Shown in pieces: positions 14,136 through 22,890 of a stretch of DNA of 30,904 bases. Position 1 is the stretch's first letter. Every line of letters begins with the position of its first letter. The translations under genes and the position numbers were made by a program. Below the pieces are notes generated by a model. That model saw only the letters and a list, made by a program, of their open reading frames with translations, had not been told where the DNA came from and made no database searches. Source of the stretch: Bacteroidota bacterium (GTDB taxonomy: Bacteria > Bacteroidota > Bacteroidia > Chitinophagales > Chitinophagaceae); assembly GCA_023429825.1 (NCBI GenBank), contig JAEZDC010000111.1:1-30904 (forward strand), given 5' to 3'.

Positions 14136-15874
14136 GAACTTTAGACTGGGCAATATTAATACTCACACTTGTTGTCATCATTACGTATGGTTTGTATAAA
14201 AGTCGTACGTCAAAAAACCTGGAAGGATATTTTCTCAGCAATAGATCTATGCCATGGTACTTAGTGCTATTGAGTATAATGGGTACACAGGCCAGCGCCA
14301 TCACATTTTTATCCGCTCCGGGGCAGGCGTTTACCGATGGGATGCGATTCGTTCAGTATTATTTTGGGTTGCCATTAGCAATGATCATCATTTGCATCAC
14401 GTTCGTTCCATTGTTCAAAAGGTTGAACGTGTTTACAGCATACGAATTCTTAGAACAAAGATTTGATCTGAAGACAAGGACTTTTACCTCTGCCTTGTTT
14501 CTTTTATCAAGGGGATTATCAACAGGTATCAGTGTATGTGCGCCTTCTATTATTCTTTCATCGTTATTAGGTTGGGATATTTTCTGGACCAATATTGTAA
14601 TGGGGGGATTACTTATTATCTATACTGTTAGCGGTGGAGCGAAAGCTGTTGCCTATACACAGCAACTACAACTGATCATCATTTTTACGGGAATGTTCAT
14701 TGCGGGGTATTATATTGTTCATTCCATGCCTGAGAATATTGGCTTCACTGATGCATTGCATTTGAGTGGCGCATCAGGGAAACTAAATGTGATCACCAGC
14801 GGTATTACAGAAAATGGGTTTGATCTGAAAGATCGGTATAATATAATTAGCGGAATCATAGGTGGATTCTTTTTAGCTCTATCCTATTTTGGAACGGATC
14901 ACAGCCAGGTGGGCAGATATCTTACTGCAAAAAATAACACAGAAAGTCGTTTAGGTTTACTGATGAATGGGATTGTAAAAGTGCCTATGCAGTTTTTGAT
15001 ATTGTTGATCGGTGCTTTATTGTTTGTTTTTTATCAATATCAAAAGCCTCCTATTTTCTTCAACAAAACTGCAGAAGAACAGGCGTATCAAACTAATTAC
15101 AAGAGCGATTTAGAAAAGATCAAAGGCACTTACAACGACTACCAATCAATGATCGCAGGGTACAATGATCAATACGTACAAGCGAGGGAAAATAATAATG
15201 CCCAGGAGTCTGCCCGTTATAAACAATTAGTCGTTCAAGTGAATAAGCAGGCAGACTCTGCGCGGAAAGCTTACATCAACGTAATTAAGCAGGCAGTGCC
15301 GGGAAAAGAGAATGATACCAATTACATCTTTCTTCGTTTTGTGATCGATTATTTACCTGCAGGATTGGTTGGATTACTTATTGCGATCATTTTCCTTGCA
15401 GCATGGGGTTCAATCGCTGCGGCATTGAATTCACTCGCATCCTGCACCATGATCGATTTTTATTTACGGTTCAAAAAAGATCATTCACATCCTGAAGCAG
15501 GTGACGCTGCAGAATTAAAAAAATATAATCTGTCTAAGTGGTACACTTTAGCATGGGGCATATTCTGTATAATCGTCGCCCAGTTTGCATACAATATGGG
15601 AAGCCTTATCGAAGCAGTGAATATTTTAGGTTCTCTATTTTATGGAGTTATCCTGGGCATTTTCCTCGTAGCATTTTACCTGAAAAAAATACAAGGGAAT
15701 GCTGTGTTTGCTGCAGCAGTGATAGGCGAACTTTTAGTGATCTTACTGTTTTACCTGGATAAGCAGAACTACATAGGTCTGGGTTTCTTATGGCTTAACG
15801 TAGTAGGCGCTGTTGCCGTAGTTGTACTTGCATGGTTCTTACAAATAACAGCATTCAGATCCGCTAAAGCCTGA
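14132..15874 (+). CDS. Sodium:solute symporter (SSS family)
   Basis: A 580-residue polytopic membrane protein with about 13-14 helices and SSS features: TSKNLEGYFLSNRSMPWYLVL after the first helix, SIMGTQASAITFLSAPGQAF at the start of the core (the region binding sodium in LeuT-fold transporters), and later FGTDHSQVGRYLTAKN and AAWGSIAAALNSLAS. An insert of about 90 hydrophilic residues (about 302-395, rich in Gln, Lys, Asn and predicted helical: EEQAYQTNYKSDLEKIKGTY) interrupts the helices, which is unusual. It is the last gene of the PIG-L cassette, so its substrate may be a product of the exported deacetylase or the M14 enzyme, such as a deacylated amino sugar or peptide (inference). The gene overlaps the convergent anti-sigma gene by 11 bases. 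Confidence 0.93.
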   Translation: MRTLDWAILILTLVVIITYGLYKSRTSKNLEGYFLSNRSMPWYLVLLSIMGTQASAITFLSAPGQAFTDGMRFVQYYFGLPLAMIIICITFVPLFKRLNVFTAYEFLEQRFDLKTRTFTSALFLLSRGLSTGISVCAPSIILSSLLGWDIFWTNIVMGGLLIIYTVSGGAKAVAYTQQLQLIIIFTGMFIAGYYIVHSMPENIGFTDALHLSGASGKLNVITSGITENGFDLKDRYNIISGIIGGFFLALSYFGTDHSQVGRYLTAKNNTESRLGLLMNGIVKVPMQFLILLIGALLFVFYQYQKPPIFFNKTAEEQAYQTNYKSDLEKIKGTYNDYQSMIAGYNDQYVQARENNNAQESARYKQLVVQVNKQADSARKAYINVIKQAVPGKENDTNYIFLRFVIDYLPAGLVGLLIAIIFLAAWGSIAAALNSLASCTMIDFYLRFKKDHSHPEAGDAAELKKYNLSKWYTLAWGIFCIIVAQFAYNMGSLIEAVNILGSLFYGVILGIFLVAFYLKKIQGNAVFAAAVIGELLVILLFYLDKQNYIGLGFLWLNVVGAVAVVVLAWFLQITAFRSAKA

Positions 15875-17123
15875 TATTAACCCTTGCTTTTTTCTTTGAA
15901 TCAGTTGTTGTCCACTTAACACCTTCTTTAATAGCGTTAATGGCTGGTTTATTCAAGGCAATATTTGAAGATTTAATGACCTTAATATTTTGTGGACTAC
16001 CTTTCTTATCGATAGAAAACTCCAATTCTATTTGCTGGCCGTTTAACTGTAAACTTGTTGTATCAATACTACTGCGTAAAATATTAACCATGTACTCGTT
16101 GAAGATATCCCATCCCCCTTCAGGCTTAACCACATTCGTATCGATCTTGCTTGTACTTGCAGCAAGACTTGAGTTTCGCTTAGCGCCATAACCATTTACC
16201 ACTACTTCATCTAAAACTGCATTGTTCTGTTGCAATCTTACATTGTTATCAGTATTGGCACGTAGTTGCACATTGGCCATATCATAACCTTGGGATGAAA
16301 CTCTTGCGCTAACAACACTATCGTTTGTATTGATTGAAAAGTTACCATTCCGATCCGTTACTACAGATTGTCTTGAATTATTGACTTCAACTGTTGCCCC
16401 TTGTATCGGTTGATCATTGCTACCAGCAACCCTGCCGCGTAACAGGCTTCGGTCGTTTCTATATGCATTTGTATTAGGTGCCGCTGCAACTTCTCTTGAG
16501 TTATGGTCTTTTAGTTCAGCTACCTTTTCAGTTTTAGCACGCTCACTTTCTATCTCATTTTTTTGTAGAGCGATTGAACGATCAGCATCATTTTCTTTTT
16601 TTGGTTTAGGGGCTATCTGTTTGTCATCTTTTCTATTGCTTTTAGATGAAAGGTTTGCAGTTGCTGTTTCCTTTTGAATTTCCTGGCTATCTTTTCCTGG
16701 AATTATTCCAGCCATAGAACTTCCGGTATCGATCGGAGTTTGTATTTGCTGATCCCTTTTTGTCTCCTCCACCCTGGCCATAGGCTGCTCATCTACCTTA
16801 TTGGTCATAGTTTTATAGATCATCAGCGCCAATCCTGCTGTAAGAATAAAAGCCGCGGCCACTCGCCATACTTTAAAGGGCCTTTGCGGCATTGCTACCA
16901 CTCTTGCAGCCTCTTCCTGCTTACCGGCAATTTTTTCACTGATATTCTTTAAATGATCAGCCGAAGTATTAATGTCAGATGCCATAAACCCTTCCAAAGC
17001 ATCACCGAGGAATGGATCTTCCATAGTCGCCTTTTCAAAGGCATGCATCTCCGCTTTCGTCATTCTACCTTCTTTGTAGCGACGAAAATCTTCAAACGTG
17101 TATTGGAACCGACGATTTTCCAT
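15864..17123 (-). CDS. Transmembrane anti-sigma-like protein with carboxypeptidase-regulatory and TonB-like domains
   Basis: Starting at the ATG at 17123, two bases after the sigma factor stop codon (a start at 17141 inside that gene is possible), this gives 419 residues. The cytosolic part (about 1-85: FEDFRRYKEGRMTKAEMHAF, EKATMEDPFLGDALEGF) matches the N-terminus of Bacteroidetes anti-sigma proteins. One membrane helix follows at about 90-107 (VWRVAAAFILTAGLALMIYK), then a Lys/Glu/Ser-rich linker. A carboxypeptidase-regulatory-like beta domain lies at about 225-300 (LLRGRVAGSNDQPIQGATV...VTDRNGNFSI), then LDEVVVNGYG, a phrase typical of SusC/TonB-dependent receptors. A TonB-like C-terminal domain comes last (IELEFSIDKKGSPQNIKVIK). 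It would sequester the adjacent sigma factor and sense an outer-membrane or periplasmic signal (inference). It ends overlapping the symporter gene by 11 bases, with no hairpin between. Confidence 0.85.
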   Translation of the reverse strand: MENRRFQYTFEDFRRYKEGRMTKAEMHAFEKATMEDPFLGDALEGFMASDINTSADHLKNISEKIAGKQEEAARVVAMPQRPFKVWRVAAAFILTAGLALMIYKTMTNKVDEQPMARVEETKRDQQIQTPIDTGSSMAGIIPGKDSQEIQKETATANLSSKSNRKDDKQIAPKPKKENDADRSIALQKNEIESERAKTEKVAELKDHNSREVAAAPNTNAYRNDRSLLRGRVAGSNDQPIQGATVEVNNSRQSVVTDRNGNFSINTNDSVVSARVSSQGYDMANVQLRANTDNNVRLQQNNAVLDEVVVNGYGAKRNSSLAASTSKIDTNVVKPEGGWDIFNEYMVNILRSSIDTTSLQLNGQQIELEFSIDKKGSPQNIKVIKSSNIALNKPAINAIKEGVKWTTTDSKKKARVNIRL

Positions 17124-17125
17124 AA

Positions 17126-17689
17126 TTAACTCTCCATACAAATTTTAAGGTTCCTGCGGCCGTTCTGAATAAGGCTTCGTACTTTATTCCATTCTAGTCC
17201 TGTTGCATCTACTATTTCGTTATAGCATTTGTTTTCAAGGTAGAACAGCTTAATACTTTGTTTTTGCTCATCTCCTAACTGCTCAATACATCCTTCCAAT
17301 TTGCCCAATTGCTCTTCTTTTTCAAGTACAGTATCCAGATGCTCAAACTTTTCGGATTGCATAAACTCAGGCTGAAATTCTGTTGTTGGCATTTTTTTCT
17401 GCTTGCGCAGATCCATAAGACAATGATTCTTAGCCAACACATACACCCAGCTTTTAAAGCTTTCTACTTCATGATTAGGCAGCTTCCGCACTAATTCCTC
17501 ATAAATATTCATAACTGCATCTTGGGCAGCATCCTGGTCTTTAAGATATTTAACACATACACCATAGATAAGATCAGAATATCGCATAAATAACTCAGCG
17601 AGCGTTTCCTGCTGCCGATGCAACCTGAACTCAGATACTAATTCTTCGTCCGTCTTAACGGGAGTTGATATTTTTCGTAGTGCTTCCAA
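17126..17689 (-). CDS. ECF-type RNA polymerase sigma factor (TTG start)
   Basis: The 187-residue protein shows sigma region 2 at about 25-95 (LFMRYSDLIYGVCVKYLKD, DAVMNIYEELV, then FKSWVYVLAKNHCLMDLRK) and region 4 at about 130-180 (LFYLENKCYNEIVDATGLEWNKVRSLIQNGRRNLK). There is no in-frame ATG between the upstream stop and the region 2 helix, so the TTG at 17689 is the likely start; the first internal Met (residue 35) would remove part of region 2. The anti-sigma-like gene starts two bases after its stop, a standard sigma/anti-sigma pair. No TonB-dependent receptor or SusC gene is next to it, so its regulon is elsewhere, unlike FecI-type pairs that sit beside their PUL. Confidence 0.93.
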   Translation of the reverse strand: MEALRKISTPVKTDEELVSEFRLHRQQETLAELFMRYSDLIYGVCVKYLKDQDAAQDAVMNIYEELVRKLPNHEVESFKSWVYVLAKNHCLMDLRKQKKMPTTEFQPEFMQSEKFEHLDTVLEKEEQLGKLEGCIEQLGDEQKQSIKLFYLENKCYNEIVDATGLEWNKVRSLIQNGRRNLKICMES

Positions 17690-17744
17690 AACGTGGGAAA
17701 GATAAAGAAATTGAAGTTGATGATCTTAAGTGATAATGGGTATT

Positions 17745-17957
17745 CTATTCAGGACATAATACTACGGTTCCCTTCACTACATCGTGCAGCCATGATAAAC
17801 GGTCAAATAGCGCAGTATCATTGTTTTGAGAAGCCTCGATTCTTGCATTGGATATCCAATTTTGAATTTCTTCTTTGTGCTTACATTCCTTTTCAAGGTA
17901 CCTTTTTAAAGACGTATCATTCATTTCCAGCATTTCAAATACTTGTGTCTTGATCAT
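17745..17957 (-). CDS. Small hypothetical protein, 70 aa
   Basis: The frame opens at 18020, but the ATG at 17957 gives the more protein-like product: MIKTQVFEMLEMNDTSLKRY, EKECKHKEEIQNWISNARIE and a terminal ALFDRLSWLHDVVKGTVVL. It is helical, charged and has no signal peptide or membrane segment. The 21 residues of the longer version are aromatic and basic and probably untranslated. It lies 55 bases upstream of the sigma factor gene on the same strand, so it might be co-transcribed with the sigma/anti-sigma pair. No family recognised; a small DNA- or protein-binding role is a guess not supported by a motif. Confidence 0.5.
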   Translation of the reverse strand: MIKTQVFEMLEMNDTSLKRYLEKECKHKEEIQNWISNARIEASQNNDTALFDRLSWLHDVVKGTVVLCPE

Positions 17958-18126
17958 GGGCTTTCTTTTATTACAATAAAGGTTGTGCCTGTAAAAAGAA
18001 AAGCAATAATATCTTTTCAACAGTCAGTGGATATTAAAGGAATCTCTTCGGAATGCAGATGGGGCACATAAAAAAACGATGCTTTATATGCAGGGATATT
18101 AATCTCCAGGTTTTGTATAGTTCGTT

Positions 18127-18134
18127 TAAATTTG
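18127..18134 (+). promoter_or_regulatory. Possible -7 box of the DUF4241 gene
   Basis: TAAATTTG exactly matches the Bacteroidetes -7 consensus TAnnTTTG and lies 25 bases before the ATG at 18159. I see no TTTG at the expected -33 distance, so the promoter call is tentative. Confidence 0.3.
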
Positions 18135-18158
18135 TAATGATCAAATGACACTCATCTT

Positions 18159-18881
18159 ATGAAATACTTGCTTATCGCTTTTGCTTTTATCTCCTGCCAG
18201 GTGTCTCCCAAAAAGAATACTGCCAAGGTTTCTACCGAACCATTAGATACTATCAAAATTTTTCCTGCCATCACTGCCGAGCCACAACTCTTTGAAAAAG
18301 CTTTCATTGCAGGAACCACACAGGAAGTGATGAAGTCCAAGCTTTCATTATACGGAATCAACATCGGCAAAATAAAGATCACCAGTGGCCGCATCATGGC
18401 CTGCGATCCGATCATCGTTGACGAATATGGTATCCCGTTTACACAAACTTTTCCTACAGGTGAATTCCCGGTGCAACTTTCCATTGCCAAGCTGGGCGAT
18501 GCTGAAACAGTAGCTTTTGCAAGGATCAATTTCAGCGAAGCTCCAGTGACCAGGTGGGAGTTAGCTTTATTGAAAGGTCAGAAACAAGTACCGCTCAACG
18601 CAAAAGAGAAACCAGGTTACGTGGTAGATGGTGGATTTGGTTCCTTTATGGATGCAGAGGGTAAAAAAGCAGTGAACACGGATCAGTTTCAGAATGACCT
18701 ATACCAGAGTGCTGCGAAACATTACCGCCCTAACTGGAAGTATGCAGTGCATGATTATGGCAAACACAACATCATCTCCTTTACCTCAGGTTTTGGTGAT
18801 GGCAATTATTCTACCTACGTAGGTTACGATACAGCAGGAAAGCCCTGCCGGCTGCTGACGAACTTTGAGATATTTGATTAA
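18159..18881 (+). CDS. DUF4241 domain lipoprotein
   Basis: A 240-residue protein with a very short lipoprotein-type leader (MKYLLIAFAFISC, Cys13). Almost all of the mature part is a DUF4241 domain: SGRIMACDPIIVDEYGIPF (about 78-96), then FPTGEFPVQLSIAKLGDAE, the AFARINFSEAPVTRWELAL strand pair, GYVVDGGFGSFMDAEGKKA near 148-166 and a C-terminal FTSGFGDGNYSTYVGYD. The conserved G-x-FMDAE and Y-x-GYD blocks are intact. The domain's biochemical role is unknown; it is seen in Bacteroidetes and in some toxin-immunity neighbourhoods, but nothing of that sort is adjacent here. It stands alone, with an intergenic stretch on each side. Confidence 0.85.
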   Translation: MKYLLIAFAFISCQVSPKKNTAKVSTEPLDTIKIFPAITAEPQLFEKAFIAGTTQEVMKSKLSLYGINIGKIKITSGRIMACDPIIVDEYGIPFTQTFPTGEFPVQLSIAKLGDAETVAFARINFSEAPVTRWELALLKGQKQVPLNAKEKPGYVVDGGFGSFMDAEGKKAVNTDQFQNDLYQSAAKHYRPNWKYAVHDYGKHNIISFTSGFGDGNYSTYVGYDTAGKPCRLLTNFEIFD

Positions 18882-19234
18882 CCAATCCTACATTTCACTT
18901 CTAGCTTCTTTCTATCATGCAAACAAGACAGCGCCGCTTTGCATTTCTTTACGGTGTATCAATAAACTGATACACGGTTGCCATACTTCTGATCCGGTGC
19001 GATATTTCTTATATAGCCTTACGTCGAGTGTGTAAGTGTCCGGAAGCCGGTAACGCATTGTAAGCATCTCCGTCAGTTGAATGAATCATCATTCCTCCTG
19101 GATGATGCAGAATAATGCTACAAATAACTTACTGCAACACGAACCATAGATGATACAAAGGGTACCATTAAAATATCTTGCATCTTATTTGGGAATGAAT
19201 GCAGCCAGTGAGCTGGATAACAGCAAAATAAATA
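18882..19234. other. Gene-poor intergenic stretch with one perfect hairpin
   Basis: This 353-base stretch lies between the convergent DUF4241 and DUF72 genes. I see only very short ORFs. A perfect 8-bp stem (gtgtatca at 18954-18961 with tgatacac at 18968-18975, loop ataaac) could help end transcription but lacks a T run. No tRNA, small RNA or mobile-element signature was recognised. Confidence 0.5.
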
Positions 19235-19963
19235 CTACCTGGTTACGAGTTTCCATAACCGTTGAGCATTACTGTACGCCTCCCCCATAGTATTATTAAA
19301 GTAGCAATAGACTTCTTTATTCTCCCTCACGCAACTTATTAATTGCCTTGCATATTGCTGAAGCACATCATCGGGGTAACTGCCCCGGTAATTGCTGTCT
19401 ATTCCATGGAAACGATAGTAATAGAATGGCTGATCTAATAGTTTATCAAATTTTCCTTTTTTATAATCGTGCATCACTACAGTCATATTGTATAGATGCA
19501 ACAGATCATAGATCACCTGTACATACCAGCTCTCATGCCTAAACTCTACAGCAATATCCACCATTGTATACTTACGGATTGCTTTTAAAAGTTTTTTCAA
19601 TGGGGCTTTATTACTTGCATCTGTCGAAGGAGGTAATTGCAGGAGCAAACATTTCGTCTGCGCTTTTGCAGATGCGATCGCTGCAAAAAAAGTTTCCAGG
19701 TTATCTTCTTCAAACGCCAGTTGTTTCGCATGACTAACCACCTTTGGTAACTTGAATGTAAAACTGAAATCAACGGAAACCTCAGCGGTCCATCTTTCAA
19801 CTGTTGCAGGTCTTGGATTTTTGTAGAAGGTACTGTTCACTTCAAGACTGTTCAACATAGTGCTGTAATACGCCAGCCTACTTTTTCCTTTGAAAGCATC
19901 GGGATATTGCGACTGAGGTACTGGTAATGTGACGCCACTGGTGCCGATATACAGCTTTGACAT
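19235..19963 (-). CDS. DUF72 (YecE-like) domain protein
   Basis: The frame begins at 20014, but the Met at 19963 starts the family's own N-terminus (MSKLYIGTSGVTLPVP), giving 242 residues, the normal size. Conserved DUF72 blocks follow in order: YYSTMLNSLEVNSTFYKNPR (about 34-53), FTFKLPKVVSH, a CLLLQLPPS strand near 105-113, VEFRHESWY near 140-148, YRFHGIDSNYRGSY near 182-195 and a CYFNNTMGEAYSNA end (about 220-233). The fold is a TIM barrel with a conserved active-site-like pocket; the enzymatic activity has not been established. It is cytoplasmic. It lies downstream of the GH43 gene on the same strand with a gap of about 100 bases, and may be an unrelated housekeeping gene at the edge of the pectin locus. 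Confidence 0.9.
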   Translation of the reverse strand: MSKLYIGTSGVTLPVPQSQYPDAFKGKSRLAYYSTMLNSLEVNSTFYKNPRPATVERWTAEVSVDFSFTFKLPKVVSHAKQLAFEEDNLETFFAAIASAKAQTKCLLLQLPPSTDASNKAPLKKLLKAIRKYTMVDIAVEFRHESWYVQVIYDLLHLYNMTVVMHDYKKGKFDKLLDQPFYYYRFHGIDSNYRGSYPDDVLQQYARQLISCVRENKEVYCYFNNTMGEAYSNAQRLWKLVTR

Positions 19964-20066
19964 GGTTGAGGAACTGCAAGTATAACACCATAGTTGCATT
20001 TTCTGGCACTTCAACAGGGATCGGTTCCTCTACGAAAAGCATTCAGATGCATACTTTAAATCTTCA

Positions 20067-21713
20067 TTAATTGGCTTTTTCGATACGAAACCAATCTATA
20101 TCGGCAGCGCCGCTATCATTTGTTCTTACTTTTTTACTAAAGAAAAAACCAACTTTTGCACCGATCCATCTTCCGGGTGATGCCTGGAAATTCTCTCCTA
20201 CTCCTTTATAACTCGCACCATCAGTACTATAGCTGAACTGGCAAACAGCACCCTTATCTACGCGTACCCTAAAGTATATTTCATGACCAACTTTTTCCAG
20301 TTGCTGCTCTTTCTCAGGCTCGCCTTTATCTGCTTTGCTACAAACAACATAGCTTAAGTAATTACCATCTGCTCTTTTTGTGATAGAGAGATGAGCATAA
20401 TTACTACCCATTACAATAAAGCCTAATTTTTCTTCGCCAAGTTTAGGATTGAATGAAACTTTTGCGGTGGCCGTAAATTCCTCTGCAGGAAACTTTTGCA
20501 TGAGCAGGTTAGGAACATCCCAATAATTTTTGAATCCTTCAGGAAGTTCAACAGAAAACAAACGCAGACTTTTACCTGTAAGAAAACTCCAGTAAGCTTT
20601 AGAATTTGCATGCCACTGCCACTGTAATCCTAATTTGTGATCGTTGAATTCATCACTTTCCACAGGCGTTTGAATGGAATATGTTTTTCCAACATTTGGC
20701 TTTTTAAAAACCGATACCGGCTCACCTTTGCCATCTCCATCTTTATCTAACCCGATCACCGGCCAGTCATTCACCCATCTCATTGGTTGCAGATGCACAA
20801 TTCTTCCATAAGCTCCTTTGTCCTGGAAATGCAGAAACCAATCTTCACCTGTTTGAGTATTGATCCATGCTCCCTGGTGCGGGCCATTGATATTCGTACT
20901 ACCTTGTTCCAATACGACTTTTCTTTCATAAGGTCCATACACGTTTTTCGAACGCAACACAGTTTGCCACCCTGTTGATACGCCGCCGGCAGGGGCAAAT
21001 ATGTAGTAGTATCCATTGCGCTTATAAAATTTAGGTCCTTCAATAGTAGGATCTACATCATGACCATCATACACCATTACTCCATCATCGATGGTCTTTG
21101 TTCCTTCAGCATTCATTTGCTTTACTATGACCACACTCTTAATACCAGCCCTGCTTCCTGCCATCGCATGAACGAGATAAACTTTGCCATCGTCGTCCCA
21201 TAATGGACATGGATCAATTAAGCCTTTACCTTCTTCTACCATCACAGGTTCACTCCATGGGCCTTTTATATTTTTTGCTTTAATGAGATAGATACCAAAA
21301 TCAGGATCAGGATAATATATATAAAACTCTCCTTTATGATAACGTATAGAGGGTGCCCAAACACCTTCACCATGTCTTGGTTTGGAGAAATGATCATAAG
21401 GCGGTTGACGCATTAGTGCATACCCGATGATCGTCCAATTCACCAGATCTTTTGAATGCAGGATAGGCAGCCCGGGTATATCAGAAAAGCTCGAGCTGAT
21501 CATATAAAAATCATTGCCTACTCTTATCGCATCAGGATCTGAATAATCAGCATGCAGAACAGGATTCTTATAAGTTCCGTCACCATTATCTGCCACCCAA
21601 ACTTTTGATACGTAAGGTTTGATTTCGTTTTGGCTCATCGTAGAAAACGAAAGCAGAAAACACGCCACAATAGCAGCTGTATATCTATAGTTGAATAACT
21701 CTTTTTTCTTCAT
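20067..21713 (-). CDS. GH43 family glycoside hydrolase with C-terminal beta-sandwich (GH43_C2-like)
   Basis: A 548-residue protein with a signal peptide (residues about 1-28, ending FSTMSQ). The five-bladed GH43 propeller shows the base Asp59 in ADYSDPDAIR, the pKa-tuning Asp167 in GLIDPCPLWDDDGK and the acid Glu225 in TIEGPKFYKR. Further family blocks are EGVWAPSIRYHKGEFYIYY (about 116-134) and NGPHQGAWINTQTGEDWFLH. From about residue 345 there is a lectin-like sandwich (ESDEFNDHKLGLQWQW...AKVGFFFSKK) of the GH43 C-terminal type. The family removes arabinose or xylose units; in a pectin locus it most likely trims rhamnogalacturonan or arabinan side chains (inference). Its start overlaps the end of the oxidoreductase gene by 29 bases, so they are co-transcribed. 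Confidence 0.94.
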   Translation of the reverse strand: MKKKELFNYRYTAAIVACFLLSFSTMSQNEIKPYVSKVWVADNGDGTYKNPVLHADYSDPDAIRVGNDFYMISSSFSDIPGLPILHSKDLVNWTIIGYALMRQPPYDHFSKPRHGEGVWAPSIRYHKGEFYIYYPDPDFGIYLIKAKNIKGPWSEPVMVEEGKGLIDPCPLWDDDGKVYLVHAMAGSRAGIKSVVIVKQMNAEGTKTIDDGVMVYDGHDVDPTIEGPKFYKRNGYYYIFAPAGGVSTGWQTVLRSKNVYGPYERKVVLEQGSTNINGPHQGAWINTQTGEDWFLHFQDKGAYGRIVHLQPMRWVNDWPVIGLDKDGDGKGEPVSVFKKPNVGKTYSIQTPVESDEFNDHKLGLQWQWHANSKAYWSFLTGKSLRLFSVELPEGFKNYWDVPNLLMQKFPAEEFTATAKVSFNPKLGEEKLGFIVMGSNYAHLSITKRADGNYLSYVVCSKADKGEPEKEQQLEKVGHEIYFRVRVDKGAVCQFSYSTDGASYKGVGENFQASPGRWIGAKVGFFFSKKVRTNDSGAADIDWFRIEKAN

Positions 21714-22728
21714 TGCTTCTAAAAGCTGCTTTAATTATTTTAATAACATTCAATCCATCTTCGCCCGTAACAGGTGCTTGTGTGTTATTTTTAATAGCAG
21801 CATACAAATCATTATAAAAATCCATGTAGCTGCCTTGCTCACTTTTTATATGCGACCGGATGATCTTTCCTTCTCTTTGGGTGTGCAGCAACCCCCAATC
21901 ATTTTCATTTTCTATTCCCCAATTTTCCGTTTTAGGTGAGACTTCCTTTTGCAGCATTGCTTCCTGCACATCTCCTCTTGGCTTTATGAAAGAACCTTTG
22001 CTGCCATGCAGAATAAAAGCGGGAACCGTTTCTCTTGCTAAGTAAGTCGATCTTAATCTTACCCGGAGATTTGAATAATACAGGAGCAATTCAAAATAAT
22101 CGTCTACTTGTGAAACAGGCCTGATGATCTGTATATCCGCAAACACTGCCTGCGGCATTCCAAATAATGTCAAAGCCTGGTCAACTAAATGTGAGCCCAG
22201 GTCGTACAACACACCTGCACCAGGGCCGGGCGTTTCTTTATGTTGTTTCGGGCTGAGTTCTTCTTTGAACCTGTCAAAATGAAACTCCGCTTCAACAATA
22301 TTGCCCAAGCAATTCATCTCAACGATCTTCTTCACTGATTTAAAATCACTGTCCCATCTCCTGTTGTGATAAACTGATAAAATCTTATTCTGCTGTTTAG
22401 CCAAATCGATCAATTCTTCACCCTCTGGCACTTCAACTGTAAATGGTTTTTCTACCACCACATGTTTGCCTGCTAACAAAGCCTTCTTTGCAAAGTCATA
22501 GTGAGTAGCATTAGGGGTGTTAACAATTACCAATTCCACTTTTTTATCAGCTAACATCTCATCAAGGTTCCTAAAAGTTTTTATAGAAGGAAATTTCTGT
22601 TGAGCCAGGTTTTTTGATCGCTCATAAATAGCATACAAATTGAAGCCAGGGTGTACATGAATGAATGGCGCATGAAACACCCAGCCACTCATTCCGAAAG
22701 AACATAATGCTGTGTTTATTGCTTGCAT
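21685..22728 (-). CDS. Gfo/Idh/MocA family oxidoreductase
   Basis: The 347-residue protein has an N-terminal Rossmann fold (INTALCSFGMSGWVFHAPFI, with a degenerate G-x-G-x-x-G replaced by SFGMSG) and the family's NTPNATHYDFAKKALLAGKH near 70-89, then the diagnostic VVVEKPFTV at about 90-98 whose Lys contacts cofactor and substrate. The C-terminal half has GPGAGVLYDLGSHLVDQALT (about 168-187), holding the conserved D-x-G-x-H active-site segment. There is no signal peptide, so it acts in the cytoplasm on a sugar or sugar acid with NAD(P). Lying between the esterases and GH43 of a pectin locus, it may process a released sugar, but the substrate is not evident. It overlaps the GH43 gene by 29 bases. 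Confidence 0.92.
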   Translation of the reverse strand: MQAINTALCSFGMSGWVFHAPFIHVHPGFNLYAIYERSKNLAQQKFPSIKTFRNLDEMLADKKVELVIVNTPNATHYDFAKKALLAGKHVVVEKPFTVEVPEGEELIDLAKQQNKILSVYHNRRWDSDFKSVKKIVEMNCLGNIVEAEFHFDRFKEELSPKQHKETPGPGAGVLYDLGSHLVDQALTLFGMPQAVFADIQIIRPVSQVDDYFELLLYYSNLRVRLRSTYLARETVPAFILHGSKGSFIKPRGDVQEAMLQKEVSPKTENWGIENENDWGLLHTQREGKIIRSHIKSEQGSYMDFYNDLYAAIKNNTQAPVTGEDGLNVIKIIKAAFRSNEEKRVIQL

Positions 22729-22890
22729 AAAATTATGAGACAGAGGTTCGGTTATATATTAAGCTTCGTTGCGTCGCACTCTTGTACTTCCTTATCATTA
22801 TTCAGCAGCAATTGCTCCTCACTGTTCAGAACGTACAAGTGAGTGACACAACAGGCGATGCCCAATGAACTGAAAGCCTGTACAATAAAA

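Noticed and set aside
17693..17953. An 86-codon + strand frame opposite the small hypothetical gene
   Set aside because: It overlaps the minus-strand ORF at 17745-17957, which has a more protein-like composition and is oriented with the sigma factor genes.
18882..19234. tRNA or small RNA in the gap between DUF4241 and DUF72 genes
   Set aside because: Only one 8-bp hairpin was found. No cloverleaf arms, CCA end or conserved RNA motif could be recognised by eye.
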